Shown here in pieces: positions 1 to 8,480 of a DNA stretch of 64,000 nt. Below the pieces are notes generated by a model. That model was not told where the DNA came from. It was given only the letters and a program-made list of their open reading frames with translations, and searched no databases. Every line of letters starts with the position of its first letter. Within the stretch, counting starts at the first letter, position 1. The stretch spans positions 1-64,000 of the forward strand of contig CAJCCO010000107.1 in NCBI GenBank assembly GCA_903960915.1. The letters run 5' to 3'. The position numbers and the translations under genes were made by a program. Source of the DNA: an uncultured beta proteobacterium (GTDB lineage: Bacteria > Pseudomonadota > Gammaproteobacteria > Burkholderiales > Burkholderiaceae_C).

Positions 1-25
1 AATGCCCGCAATTGCGGGCATTTTT
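1..25 (+). terminator. Rho-independent terminator of a gene left of the window
   Basis: A perfect palindrome (TGCCCGC stem, AATT loop, GCGGGCA stem) is followed at once by five T on the plus strand. This is the layout of an intrinsic terminator for rightward transcription entering from outside the window. It may also help to stop leftward transcription of the desaturase gene, but no T run is visible on that side inside the window. Confidence 0.8.
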
Positions 26-94
26 CATGGGCCACTTCATCGAGTGTTCATGGGTTATGGCAAACGGCCTTCTAGCCGTTTACCGCCCGGCCGC

Positions 95-1312
95 TCAGGC
101 GCGTGCGGCACGCAGCCGAATGGAAAACTCTTGCAAGCCTGCAATGCCGCTGGCTTCGGCGCGGTGACACCAGCCTTGCAGGTCGGCTGCCATTTGCTCG
201 CGGGTCTGCGAACGGTTGAGCCACAAGGCCCGCAGTTCTTCGCGCATGACCACCATTTTGTCGAGCACCGGGGAGGCGGCACGGGCCAGGGCGAGTTGCG
301 CAAGGGCGGCAGCGGGCACTTTGTCGGTGTCGCGGTGCAACCAGCGTTGGGCGGTCTTGATGACGGTGGCATCGGCGCGCAGTTTCATGGCCGCCACTTC
401 GCTTTTGAAGGCACGGCGCATGTCATTGGCGTAACCGGCCATGATTTCATAGCGGTTGGAAATCAGGGCTTCCAGGGTCTGGTCATCGGCCACGGGGCTG
501 ATGGCACCAAAGGCCAGCTTGGGCGGCGTCTTCTTCACGGTGGCCAGTCCAGCGGTCTTCAAGAGAGTGATGTACATCCAGCCAATGTCAAATTCGTAGG
601 GTTTGACTGACAGCTTGGCCGAGGTGGGGTAGGTGTGGTGGTTGTTGTGCAACTCTTCACCCGCAATGACGATGCCCCAGGGGGAAACATTGGTGCTGGC
701 GTCAGGCGCCTCAAAGTTGCGGTAACCCCAGTAGTGCCCAGCGCCATTGATGATGCCGGCCGCCATGATGGGGGTCCAAGCCATTTGCACCGCCCAAACG
801 GACAGGCCCGCTGCGCCAAACAAGGCCAGATTGATGACCAGCATCAACCCAATGCCCTGCCAGGAGAAGCGGGTGTAGAGGTTGCGCTCGATCCAGTCGT
901 CCGGTGTGCCGTGGCCATAACGGGCCATGGTTTCCATGTTTTTGGACTCAATCCGGTAGAGCTCAGCCCCCTCCAGCAGCACTTTCTTGATGCCGTACAC
1001 ATGCGGGCTGTGCGGATCTTCTGCCTGCTCGCACTTGGCGTGGTGCTTGCGGTGCACGGCCGTCCACTCTTTGGTGACTTGCCCGGTAGTGAGCCAAAGC
1101 CAGAAGCGGAAAAAATGCGCAGGAATCGGGTGTAAATCGAGTGCACGGTGGGCTTGATGCCGGTGCAGATAAATCGTGACGCTGATCATGGCGATGTGCG
1201 TCATGGCCAGCGTAACCAGCACGGTCTGCCACCAGGCCAAGTTCCAAACACCGTAAGACAACCACTCCAAGGTGGCGTTCAACACAGCCGAGTCAGGTAA
1301 CAACATTGTCAT
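95..1312 (-). CDS. Acyl-CoA/fatty acid desaturase (membrane di-iron, delta-9 type)
   Basis: A 405-residue integral membrane desaturase, expected to introduce a double bond into acyl chains at the inner membrane and so adjust fluidity. The three histidine boxes of the family are all present: HRHQAH at residues 50-55, HRKHH at 87-91 and HNNHH at 222-226. Hydrophobic segments flank them (about 25-47, 64-76, 152-190). The C-terminal 130 residues are hydrophilic and rich in Ala, Arg and Glu, longer than a minimal desaturase. The start is the first ATG; a second ATG lies two codons in. The gene is alone on its strand, and a four-copy 10-bp repeat lies just upstream and could control it. Family assignment is firm; chain position and substrate (CoA, ACP or lipid) are inferred. 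Confidence 0.9.
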   Translation of the reverse strand: MTMLLPDSAVLNATLEWLSYGVWNLAWWQTVLVTLAMTHIAMISVTIYLHRHQAHRALDLHPIPAHFFRFWLWLTTGQVTKEWTAVHRKHHAKCEQAEDPHSPHVYGIKKVLLEGAELYRIESKNMETMARYGHGTPDDWIERNLYTRFSWQGIGLMLVINLALFGAAGLSVWAVQMAWTPIMAAGIINGAGHYWGYRNFEAPDASTNVSPWGIVIAGEELHNNHHTYPTSAKLSVKPYEFDIGWMYITLLKTAGLATVKKTPPKLAFGAISPVADDQTLEALISNRYEIMAGYANDMRRAFKSEVAAMKLRADATVIKTAQRWLHRDTDKVPAAALAQLALARAASPVLDKMVVMREELRALWLNRSQTREQMAADLQGWCHRAEASGIAGLQEFSIRLRAARA

Positions 1313-1330
1313 GGCGTCTTTATGTCTCTA

Positions 1331-1370
1331 AGTTGATCTGAGGTGATCTGAGGTGATCTCAAGTAATCTA
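1331..1370. repeat. Four imperfect 10-bp direct repeats upstream of the desaturase
   Basis: Consecutive 10-bp units read AGTTGATCTG, AGGTGATCTG, AGGTGATCTC and AAGTAATCTA, all sharing a GATCT/AATCT core in one orientation. They lie 19-58 bp before the desaturase start, where its promoter or operator should be. One helical turn per unit would place identical sites on one DNA face. A regulatory role is inference. Confidence 0.75.
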
Positions 1371-1482
1371 ATGAATTACTGGGTAAGTGCATACCAAGAA
1401 GTGGGTAGTTTAAGGCTTTTAGCGCTGTCGCCCGACCTGCGCCAACTTGCCATTTATTGTTCAAGCCCAAACTTGAGACACA

Positions 1483-2754
1483 TCAGTTCTTTTGCCAGAC
1501 GGCGGCAAAAAAGCCGTCGGTCTTGTGCCGGTGGGGCCACAAGCGCAAATAGCGCTGGCCGCCTTCGCCGCCGCTGCACAAGCTAGCAGCACTTTCCACT
1601 TTCAGGCCAGCCAGCACGTCACCCGCCTCGAGTGGCATAAAGTCAGGGTTGGCGGCGGAGAAGGCCTGCGCAATGGCCTCGTTTTCTTGCGGCAGCACAC
1701 TGCAAGTGGCATAGACCAGGCGGCCACCCGATTTCAGCAAGCGGGCGGCACTTTGCAAAATAGCGGTTTGCTTGACCGTCATTTCATCTACCGCCTGCAT
1801 GTTTTGCCGCCATTTCAGGTCGGGGTTGCGGCGCAAGGTGCCCAAACCCGAACAGGGCGCATCCACCAGCACACGGTCAATCTTGCCCGACAGACGCTTG
1901 ACGCGGTCATCGCGCTCATGGGCAATGGCGGCCGGGTGCACATTGGACAAACCACTGCGCGCCAGCCGGGGCTTCAGGGCGTCCAGACGGTGGCCCGAGG
2001 TATCAAACGCATACAGCCGGCCAGTGCTGCGCATGGCGGCACCAATGGCCAGGGTCTTGCCGCCGGCACCGGCGCAAAAGTCCACCACCATCTCGCCGCG
2101 CTTGGCGTCAAGCAGCATGGCCAGCAGTTGCGAGCCCTCGTCCTGCACCTCGAAGGCGCCACGGGTGAAAGCCTCGGTTTTGTTCAAAGCCGGTTTGCCG
2201 GCAATGCGCAGACCCAGCGGTGAATACGGTGTGGGCAGGGCCTTGATGCCGAGCTGGGCCAGCTCTTTTTGCACATCGGCGCGCTTTGAATTGAGCGCGT
2301 TCACGCGCAAGTCCAGTCCGGCGCCCAGGTTGAAGCTCTCCACCAGCGGCCAGAATTCGTCGCCCAACTGGTCTTTGAGCGGCTGCACCAGCCACTCCGG
2401 CAGGTTGTGGCGATGGCGCTCCATCAAATCGGCCACATTCACTTTCTCGCACTGGTCAAGCCAGTTTTTCTCTTGGTCCGTCAGGGCGCTGCGCAGGAAG
2501 TCACCGGGGCCGTAAAAGCCCAGAATGGCCAGGCGGCGCTCTTTGGGGCCGCTGCCCGACGGCGCGTAGTGGTCAAACAACTGTTTTTTGCGCAACACGG
2601 TGTACACCGTCTCGGCCAGGGTGGCTCGCTCGCGAGGCCCCAGGCCCCGGTTGTCGCGAAAAAACCGCGACACGATGGCGTCTGCGGGGTGGTCAAATTT
2701 GAGAGTGAGTCGGACGAGTTCAGAACAGGCGTCGAGCAGGGCTTTTGGGTGCAT
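1483..2754 (-). CDS. RsmB/NOP-family RNA (cytosine-5) methyltransferase
   Basis: A 423-residue SAM-dependent RNA m5C methyltransferase. Visible motifs are the SAM-binding VVDFCAGAGGKT (about residue 226), motif IV DAPCSGLGTLRRNP with the release cysteine, and motif VI ATCSVLPQEN with its conserved Cys, the two-cysteine mechanism of the RsmB/NOP family. The N-terminus is helical and only loosely NusB-like, so it may not be the classical 16S C967 enzyme RsmB; target RNA and position are not readable from sequence. The ATG start lies only 16 bp from the divergent DUF1653 gene, so the two promoters must overlap or lie within each other's coding DNA. Confidence 0.85.
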   Translation of the reverse strand: MHPKALLDACSELVRLTLKFDHPADAIVSRFFRDNRGLGPRERATLAETVYTVLRKKQLFDHYAPSGSGPKERRLAILGFYGPGDFLRSALTDQEKNWLDQCEKVNVADLMERHRHNLPEWLVQPLKDQLGDEFWPLVESFNLGAGLDLRVNALNSKRADVQKELAQLGIKALPTPYSPLGLRIAGKPALNKTEAFTRGAFEVQDEGSQLLAMLLDAKRGEMVVDFCAGAGGKTLAIGAAMRSTGRLYAFDTSGHRLDALKPRLARSGLSNVHPAAIAHERDDRVKRLSGKIDRVLVDAPCSGLGTLRRNPDLKWRQNMQAVDEMTVKQTAILQSAARLLKSGGRLVYATCSVLPQENEAIAQAFSAANPDFMPLEAGDVLAGLKVESAASLCSGGEGGQRYLRLWPHRHKTDGFFAAVWQKN

Positions 2755-2770
2755 AGGCTAGGATTGTCCC

Positions 2771-3010
2771 ATGTCTGATGAACCCCTCCCCCCGCTGCTT
2801 GAGACCCGCAAGGGCAAGTACCGCCATTACAAGAACCTGCCCTATGAAGTGTTGGGCACGGTGCGCCACAGTGAAACGCTGGAACCTATGACCTTGTACC
2901 GCGCGCTTTACGGCGAGCAAGGCCTGTGGGTGCGCCCCGCCGCCATGTTTCAAGAAGAGGTGGAGATTGACGGTGTGCGCCAGCCGCGCTTCACCTGGGT
3001 TTCGGATTGA
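2771..3010 (+). CDS. DUF1653 domain protein
   Basis: A 79-residue protein that is essentially one DUF1653 domain. The family signature is visible: GKYRHYKNLPYEV near residue 15, a central TLYRALYG and WVRPAAMFQEEVE. No catalytic function is established for this family. It is soluble, with no signal or membrane segment. It is divergent from the RNA methyltransferase gene and convergent with purN, so it is probably monocistronic. Confidence 0.85.
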   Translation: MSDEPLPPLLETRKGKYRHYKNLPYEVLGTVRHSETLEPMTLYRALYGEQGLWVRPAAMFQEEVEIDGVRQPRFTWVSD

Positions 3011-3029
3011 GCGTCTGAACCCCTGAACG

Positions 3030-3623
3030 CTAGTTATTTTGTAGCCAGCGTGCAATGGCGCGCGGATAAATCAAATGCTCTTGCGTGAGCACGCGCGCCG
3101 CCAGCACCTCGGCCGTGTCGCCCACCAGCACCGGCACCACGGCTTGCGCCAGGATGGGCCCGTGGTCCAACTCCGCCGTCACCTGGTGCACGGTGACACC
3201 CGCCACTTGGCAACCAGCCTCAATGGCCCGTTGATGGGTGTGCAAACCTGCAAAGGCCGGCAACAGCGACGGGTGAATATTGAGCAAACGGCCCTGAAAT
3301 TGGCCAGTGAAACCCGGCGTCAAGATACGCATAAAGCCCGCCAGCACCACCAGCGCCGGCTGACCCGGCAGGTCAAACGGCGCAATCAGCTGCGCCAGGG
3401 CTGCGTCAAACGCTTCGCGCGAGGCAAAAGTTTTGTGGTCCAGCGTGTGGGTGGGAATGCCCTGCTCACGCGCAAACACCAGACCTGCGGCGCTGGCTTT
3501 GTTGCTGATGACAGCGGCCACGCGGGCGCCGTAACGGGCGGCCCAGTCTTCGCGCTGTGCGGTTTTCACGATGGCTGCCATGTTGGAGCCACCGCCTGAG
3601 ATCAAAATAACGATGTTTTTCAT
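3030..3623 (-). CDS. purN: Phosphoribosylglycinamide formyltransferase PurN
   Basis: A 197-residue GAR transformylase transferring a formyl group from 10-formyl-THF to GAR, the third step of de novo purine synthesis. The N-terminus has the nucleotide-binding [10 protein letters not shown] loop. The active-site stretch [12 protein letters not shown] holds the catalytic Asn and His, and [10 protein letters not shown] holds the conserved Asp. I chose the internal ATG giving [12 protein letters not shown], because the upstream extension in the open frame is unlike the family and overlaps the divergent gene. Only 13 bp separate this start codon from that of the divergent YceH-type gene. Confidence 0.93.
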   Translation of the reverse strand: MKNIVILISGGGSNMAAIVKTAQREDWAARYGARVAAVISNKASAAGLVFAREQGIPTHTLDHKTFASREAFDAALAQLIAPFDLPGQPALVVLAGFMRILTPGFTGQFQGRLLNIHPSLLPAFAGLHTHQRAIEAGCQVAGVTVHQVTAELDHGPILAQAVVPVLVGDTAEVLAARVLTQEHLIYPRAIARWLQNN

Positions 3624-3636
3624 ACCTGATCGAATT

Positions 3637-4311
3637 ATGACCCTGACCCTGACGCCCATTGAGGCCCGCGTGCTCGCCACACTGATGGAAAAAGCGCGCA
3701 CCGTACCCGACAGCTACCCGCTCACGCTCAACAGCCTGCTGCTGGGTTGCAACCAAAAAACCAGCCGTGAGCCCTTGATGGAGCTTGATGAAGCCCAAGT
3801 AGCCAGCGCGCTGGACCGCCTCAAAGCCTTGCAGCTTGTGCGGGAGAACAGTGGTGGGCGTAGCACCCGCTACGAGCACCAGGCGCAGCGCGGCCTGGGC
3901 GTGTTTGAACAAGCCGCCGTGCTGCTGGGCCTGCTCATGTTGCGCGGCCCCCAAACGGCCGCTGAACTGCGCCTGAACACCGAGCGCTGGTACAAGTTTG
4001 CCGACATCTCGTCGGTCGAAGGCTTTCTGGAAGAGCTGCAAGACCGTTCGCCTGAAAAAGGCGGCCCGCTGGTGGTCAAACTGGCGCGCAGCCCCGGCGC
4101 GCGTGAGCAGCGCTGGGCGCATCTGCTGAGCGGCCCTGTTAGCCATGAAACAAGCGACACAAGCCACAGAAGTGACAGCAGCCCCGATGCCAGCGCGTCC
4201 GCCAGCACGCACCAGCGCTTGCAACAACTGGAAACCGAGGTGACACAACTCCGCCAGACCGTGACTTTTTTGTGCGCTGAGCTGGGCTTGTCGCCACCTG
4301 GACAGGTATAA
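3637..4311 (+). CDS. yceH: YceH/DUF480-family protein
   Basis: A 224-residue protein of the DUF480 family: two winged-helix-like domains followed by a C-terminal coiled segment ([17 protein letters not shown], about residues 190-206). The hallmark N-terminal [20 protein letters not shown] and [19 protein letters not shown] are present. Its molecular function is not established. The ATG at 3637 gives the family N-terminus [13 protein letters not shown]; upstream in-frame codons would overlap purN. A Ser/Asp-rich linker (about residues 170-185) precedes the coiled region. Confidence 0.85.
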   Translation: MTLTLTPIEARVLATLMEKARTVPDSYPLTLNSLLLGCNQKTSREPLMELDEAQVASALDRLKALQLVRENSGGRSTRYEHQAQRGLGVFEQAAVLLGLLMLRGPQTAAELRLNTERWYKFADISSVEGFLEELQDRSPEKGGPLVVKLARSPGAREQRWAHLLSGPVSHETSDTSHRSDSSPDASASASTHQRLQQLETEVTQLRQTVTFLCAELGLSPPGQV

Positions 4312-4356
4312 ACGAACGACCGTGCTAAAAACCCGTCACCAATTGGAGAAGCAGTT

Positions 4357-5538
4357 ATGGATTTGGCCTTTACCCCCGAAGAACAGACATTCAGAGAAGA
4401 CATTCGTGCCTGGGTGCACGCCAACTTGCCCGCCGACATTTCACACAAGGTGCACAACGCCCTGCGCCTGAGCCGTGAAGACCTGCAGCACTGGGCCAAA
4501 ATTCTGGGCAAGAAAGGCTGGCTCGGCCACGGCTGGCCCACCGCCTTTGGCGGCCCTGGCTGGAACTCGATTCAAAAACACCTGTTTGAAGAAGAATGCG
4601 CACTGGCCGGTGCGCCGCGTGTGGTGCCGTTTGGCCCGGTGATGGTGGCGCCCGTCATCATGGCCTTTGGCAATGCAGAGCAACAACAGCGCTTCTTGCC
4701 CGGCATTGCCAGCGGCGACGTCTGGTGGAGCCAGGGCTACAGCGAACCAGGCTCCGGCTCAGACCTGGCCTCGGTCAAATCCAAAGCCGAGCGCGTGGGC
4801 AATAAATACATCGTCAACGGCCAAAAAACCTGGACCACACTGGGCCAGTACGGCGAATGGATTTTTTGCCTGGTGCGCACCAGCAACGAAGGCAAGCCCC
4901 AAACCGGCATCAGCTTTTTGCTGATCGACATGAAGTCGCCCGGCGTCACCGTGCGCCCCATCGTGCTGATGGACGGCGAACCCGAAGTCAACGAAGTATT
5001 TTTCGACAACGTCGAAGTGCCGGTCGAGAACCTGGTTGGCGAAGAAAACAAGGGCTGGACTTACGCCAAGCACCTCTTGAGCCACGAACGCACCAACATC
5101 GCCGATGTCAACCGGGCCAAGCGCGAGTTAGAGCGCCTCAAACGCATTGCCAAGGCCGAAGGGGTCTACACCGACACCCGTTTTCGCGACGAGATTGCCA
5201 AGCTGGAAGTCGATGTCGTGGCGCTGGAGATGATGGTGTTGCGCGTGTTGGCGGGCGAAAAATCGGGCAAGCAGTCGCTTGACATTGCGGGCCTGCTGAA
5301 GATTCGCGGCAGCGAAATACAGCAGCGCTACAGCGAACTGATGATGCTCGCCGCAGGTCCTTTTGCTGTGCCTTTGATCCACGAAGCCATGGAAGCCGGC
5401 TGGCAAGGCGACAGCGCAGGCGGTGCCGCTTGGTGCGCGCCGCTGGCGTCCACCTACTTCAACCTACGCAAAACCACGATTTACGGCGGCAGCAACGAAG
5501 TGCAGCGCAATATCGTGGCCCAAACCGTTCTGGGCTAA
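4357..5538 (+). CDS. Acyl-CoA dehydrogenase, large-subunit type of a two-gene pair
   Basis: A 393-residue FAD flavoprotein of the acyl-CoA dehydrogenase family. It shows the FAD/substrate segment QGYSEPGSGSDLASVK (about residue 128), the C-terminal YGGSNEVQRNIVAQTVLG signature, and the N-terminal FTPEEQTFREDIRAWVH helix. A good ribosome site (GGAGAA) precedes the ATG. It lies 13 bp before a second, divergent acyl-CoA dehydrogenase, a layout typical of pairs annotated as pimeloyl-CoA dehydrogenase large and small subunits (PimC/PimD) in Burkholderiales. Substrate is inference: dicarboxylyl-CoA or a branched acyl-CoA. Confidence 0.88.
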   Translation: MDLAFTPEEQTFREDIRAWVHANLPADISHKVHNALRLSREDLQHWAKILGKKGWLGHGWPTAFGGPGWNSIQKHLFEEECALAGAPRVVPFGPVMVAPVIMAFGNAEQQQRFLPGIASGDVWWSQGYSEPGSGSDLASVKSKAERVGNKYIVNGQKTWTTLGQYGEWIFCLVRTSNEGKPQTGISFLLIDMKSPGVTVRPIVLMDGEPEVNEVFFDNVEVPVENLVGEENKGWTYAKHLLSHERTNIADVNRAKRELERLKRIAKAEGVYTDTRFRDEIAKLEVDVVALEMMVLRVLAGEKSGKQSLDIAGLLKIRGSEIQQRYSELMMLAAGPFAVPLIHEAMEAGWQGDSAGGAAWCAPLASTYFNLRKTTIYGGSNEVQRNIVAQTVLG

Positions 5539-5551
5539 ACAGGAGCACCGC

Positions 5552-6667
5552 ATGAATTTCGATTTTTCTGACGACCAGGAACAACTGCGCGATGCAGTAC
5601 GCAAATGGGTAGACAAGGGCTACAGCTTTGACCGCCGCCGCGCGGCCGCCAAGGCCGGTGGCTTCTCGCGTGAGCGCTTCAATGAAATGGCCGAGTTGGG
5701 CCTGTGCGGCCTCTACATTGCCGAAGACCAAGGCGGTCTGGGCATGGGGCCGGTCGAAGGCATGGTGGCCATGGAAGAGCTGGGCCGCGGCATTGTGCTG
5801 GAGCCGCTGGCGCAAAGCCTAATGGCCGGTGCGGTTATCAATGGCTACGCCCCCCAAACCGTGCAAGCTGCCTGGCTGGCGCGCATCGCCAGTGGTGAAG
5901 CCCTGGTGGTGCTGGCGCACCAAGAGCGCGCTGCCCGCTACCGCACAGAAGTGTGCGAGGCCACTGCCACGCAAACTGCAGCCGGCTGGACCGTGCAGGC
6001 CAGCAAAAGCGTAGTGCCTGTCGGCGACCATGCCGATGCTTTTTTGGTGCCCGCCAACGTCAGCGGCCGCCTGGCACTGTTTCTGGTGGAGCGCACGGCC
6101 ACGGGGGTCAGCACCCGAGGCTATGGCACGCAAGACGGAGGCCGCGCCGCGGAAGTGGTCTGCCAAGGCGCACCCGCCACCTTGATCACGCTGGACGGCC
6201 AGACCGCGCTGGACCACGCCGTAGATATTGGTATTGCCGCCCTGTGCGCTGAAGCGGTGGGGGTCATGGACAAAACCATGGCCATCACGGCCGAGTACCT
6301 GAACACGCGCAAGCAGTTTGGTGTGGTCATCAGCAGCTTTCAGGCGCTGCGCCACCGTGCGGCGGACATGAAGATGCAACTGGAGCTGGCCCGTTCCATG
6401 AGCTACTACGCGTCCCTCAAACTCAATGCGCCAGCGCCCGAGCGTCGCGCAGCCATGGCCCGCGCCAAGTACCAATGCGGCCAGTCCATGCGCTACGTGG
6501 GCCAGCAAGCGGTGCAACTGCACGGCGGCATTGCCATGACTGACGAATACATCGTCAGCCATTACTTCAAATGCCTCACGCAAATGGAATTGACCTTTGG
6601 CGACAGCTTGCACCACCTGGGTGAAGTTTCAAGCCATATGCAAGACACCGCCGGCGTGTTCGCCTAA
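5552..6667 (+). CDS. Acyl-CoA dehydrogenase, small-subunit type of the pair
   Basis: A 371-residue acyl-CoA dehydrogenase-family protein. The N-terminal FSDDQEQLRDAVRKWV helix, the EYLNTRKQFGVVISSFQALRH helix and the C-terminal QLHGGIAMTDEYIVSHYFK segment are typical. The middle beta domain is degenerate and lacks a clean FAD/substrate PGSG motif, as in PimD-like partners that work as a heteromer with the upstream protein. The ATG at 5552 follows AGGAG, 13 bp after the upstream stop. An earlier in-frame start would overlap the upstream gene by over 100 bp and is unlikely. Confidence 0.85.
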   Translation: MNFDFSDDQEQLRDAVRKWVDKGYSFDRRRAAAKAGGFSRERFNEMAELGLCGLYIAEDQGGLGMGPVEGMVAMEELGRGIVLEPLAQSLMAGAVINGYAPQTVQAAWLARIASGEALVVLAHQERAARYRTEVCEATATQTAAGWTVQASKSVVPVGDHADAFLVPANVSGRLALFLVERTATGVSTRGYGTQDGGRAAEVVCQGAPATLITLDGQTALDHAVDIGIAALCAEAVGVMDKTMAITAEYLNTRKQFGVVISSFQALRHRAADMKMQLELARSMSYYASLKLNAPAPERRAAMARAKYQCGQSMRYVGQQAVQLHGGIAMTDEYIVSHYFKCLTQMELTFGDSLHHLGEVSSHMQDTAGVFA

Positions 6668-6680
6668 GTAATTTGCCTTG

Positions 6681-7574
6681 CTAAGGCGCTTCTGTCAGCC
6701 TTAAAAAGCTGGCAAAGCGCGGCAAGCCTGCAGGGGTGCGGCCGCGGTAGCGGTAGGTCACCCAGGCGCCCACCGGAGGTGGCGCCTCTCTCAGCGCATC
6801 TGAAAAACCGGTGCCCAGCGCAAAACGCTGGCCGTTGGCCAGTTCCAGCAGCAGCGCGCCCATGCGCCCGGCGTGTCGGCCCTGACCGGCTTGCACGCCC
6901 ACCACCTGGCCGTCTTCATCGGGTACGGTTTTGAGCTTGCGCAGGGCATCGCTTCGGCCCGGTACCCACAGGGCATCCTGGCGATGCAGCACCAGGCCTT
7001 CGGCACCGTCCCGGGTCAGTTGACGCAGCTGCTTTTGCAATTCAAGCGAACTGCTGATGCGTGATTGCGGCACCACTTGCAGCCAGGCCAGGCCCGCCGC
7101 CTGCACGGTGACCTCCATCTGCAAGACCCGCTCAGCAAAGGGGGCAGACTGACCGGGTAGATCAAAAACCATGTAACGCAGCTCGCGCCACTCGGCGTCC
7201 ACGGGCATGCTGCGCCGCACGATGCCAGAGCCCCGGTCAAACTGCCCGCGCCCCAGCCACAGCTCGCCGTCCAGCGACGTGGCGGGCAAGGCCTGCGTGA
7301 ACCAGGCGGGTGCTGCAATCGGGCGGCCGCTGCGAAACAGCAGACGATGCCCATCCCACAGCGCACGCACGCCATCGAATTTCTCACTCACTAAAAAGGC
7401 GGTGGGGTCCAACCCGCTTTGCCAGTTCTTGCCCAGCATGAGGGCCGGGGGCACGTTAGCGGGAACCGGGGCGGCAGCAGCAGCGCTGGCGGCCCTTGCC
7501 GGTAAGACGCCATAAACACTGGCAGCCAGCCAGGCCAAATGGGCGGCATAGCGCCGCCTGGAAACATCAATCAT
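6681..7574 (-). CDS. ligE: Exported ATP-dependent DNA ligase (LigE type)
   Basis: A 297-residue ATP-dependent DNA ligase made only of nucleotidyltransferase and OB domains. Motif I SEKFDGVRALWDG carries the adenylated lysine at residue 65; SLDGELW, YMVFDL, EGLVLHR and LRKLKTV supply the later motifs. The N-terminus has an RRR cluster, a hydrophobic stretch and an Ala-rich cleavage region ending near residue 31, so it is probably secreted to the periplasm, as in known LigE ligases of Haemophilus and Neisseria. The ATG at 7574 follows AGGGAGAG; a longer in-frame extension is unlikely. All proteobacteria already have NAD-dependent LigA, so this is accessory, perhaps tied to DNA uptake or extracellular DNA (inference). 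Confidence 0.88.
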   Translation of the reverse strand: MIDVSRRRYAAHLAWLAASVYGVLPARAASAAAAAPVPANVPPALMLGKNWQSGLDPTAFLVSEKFDGVRALWDGHRLLFRSGRPIAAPAWFTQALPATSLDGELWLGRGQFDRGSGIVRRSMPVDAEWRELRYMVFDLPGQSAPFAERVLQMEVTVQAAGLAWLQVVPQSRISSSLELQKQLRQLTRDGAEGLVLHRQDALWVPGRSDALRKLKTVPDEDGQVVGVQAGQGRHAGRMGALLLELANGQRFALGTGFSDALREAPPPVGAWVTYRYRGRTPAGLPRFASFLRLTEAP

Positions 7575-7677
7575 TTTTCTCTCCCTGAACTCATGGTTTT
7601 TATTCACACCGGATCGGGCGCCGGTATCGCCTTCTTGCTCTATTGGCCCTGGACACTTGGCCAAGGCTCTTCAAATC

Positions 7678-8235
7678 TCAAATTAACAAGCGCGACGACT
7701 TGGGCACATGCGCCATTAAAAATTCCATCTGGTCGGCCAGAATGCGGCGGTTGCGCAAAATAAAGTCTTCCCACAAGCTGGGCACATAGGGCGCGTAGAG
7801 CAGCGGCATATGGGCCTGCTCCGGCGTGCGGTGGCTCTTGCGGTGGTTGCAGGGGCGGCAGGCGGTGACGACGTTCATCCAGTTGTCGATGCCGTTTTGT
7901 GCAAACGGAATGATGTGTTCGCGCGTCAGGTCTTCTTCTACAAAGTGGTCGCCACAGTAGGCACACACGTTGCGATCACGAATAAACAACTTGCCGTTGG
8001 TCAGGCCTGGCTTCAGGTTGAAGGGGTTGATGCTGGGCACGCCCTTGGTACCAATAATGCTGCTGACGGTAATGATGGATTGCTTGCCGGTAATGGCGTT
8101 GTGCCCACCATGGAACACCGCCACCTGAGCGCCCATTTCCCAGCGCACCTCCTCGGCGGCATAGTGGGTCACGGCCTGCTCCAGCGATATCCATGACTGG
8201 GGTAGACCTTGTGCTGACAACTTCAAGACTTTCAA
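7678..8235 (-). CDS. HNH endonuclease with TTG start
   Basis: A 185-residue HNH nuclease. Residues 91-131 hold the zinc/HNH core: CAYCG, EHIIP with the catalytic His 107, then NVVTACRPCNHRK. The N-terminal ~85 residues are a conserved-looking beta-rich domain. I place the start at TTG, giving MKVLKLSAQGLPQSW, because a perfect AGGAGG lies 6 bases upstream; the longer open frame to 8433 has no comparable site and reads as low-quality Cys/Arg-rich sequence. It is transcribed towards ligE (103 bp gap). No methyltransferase neighbour is present, so a restriction role is not supported. Target is unknown. Confidence 0.82.
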   Translation of the reverse strand: MKVLKLSAQGLPQSWISLEQAVTHYAAEEVRWEMGAQVAVFHGGHNAITGKQSIITVSSIIGTKGVPSINPFNLKPGLTNGKLFIRDRNVCAYCGDHFVEEDLTREHIIPFAQNGIDNWMNVVTACRPCNHRKSHRTPEQAHMPLLYAPYVPSLWEDFILRNRRILADQMEFLMAHVPKSSRLLI

Positions 8236-8480
8236 AACACGCCTCCTGGAACATCTGCAACATGGCGGTAAGGCCACTTGCAGCCTGGCTGCAAGCCCCG
8301 TCCCCCACACGTTAAGAAACCACTGACACGAAATGCATTCATCATGGGTCACCCGAGAAATCCGTGTTTCCCGGCCACTGCGACACAATACACCCTTTTT
8401 GTGACGTTTCATTGCTTTAATCCTGCCTGGCAAAGGCAGGGCAGCCTTGTCAACGTCAACCAGCCAAAGTAAGCAAACAC

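Noticed and set aside
1459..1475. TCAAG...CTTGA inverted repeat as a terminator downstream of the RNA methyltransferase gene
   Set aside because: Only a 5-bp stem with no following T run on the relevant strand.
8236..8480. FMN riboswitch upstream of ribF
   Set aside because: I looked for the conserved RFN blocks and saw none; ribF is also not a usual target.
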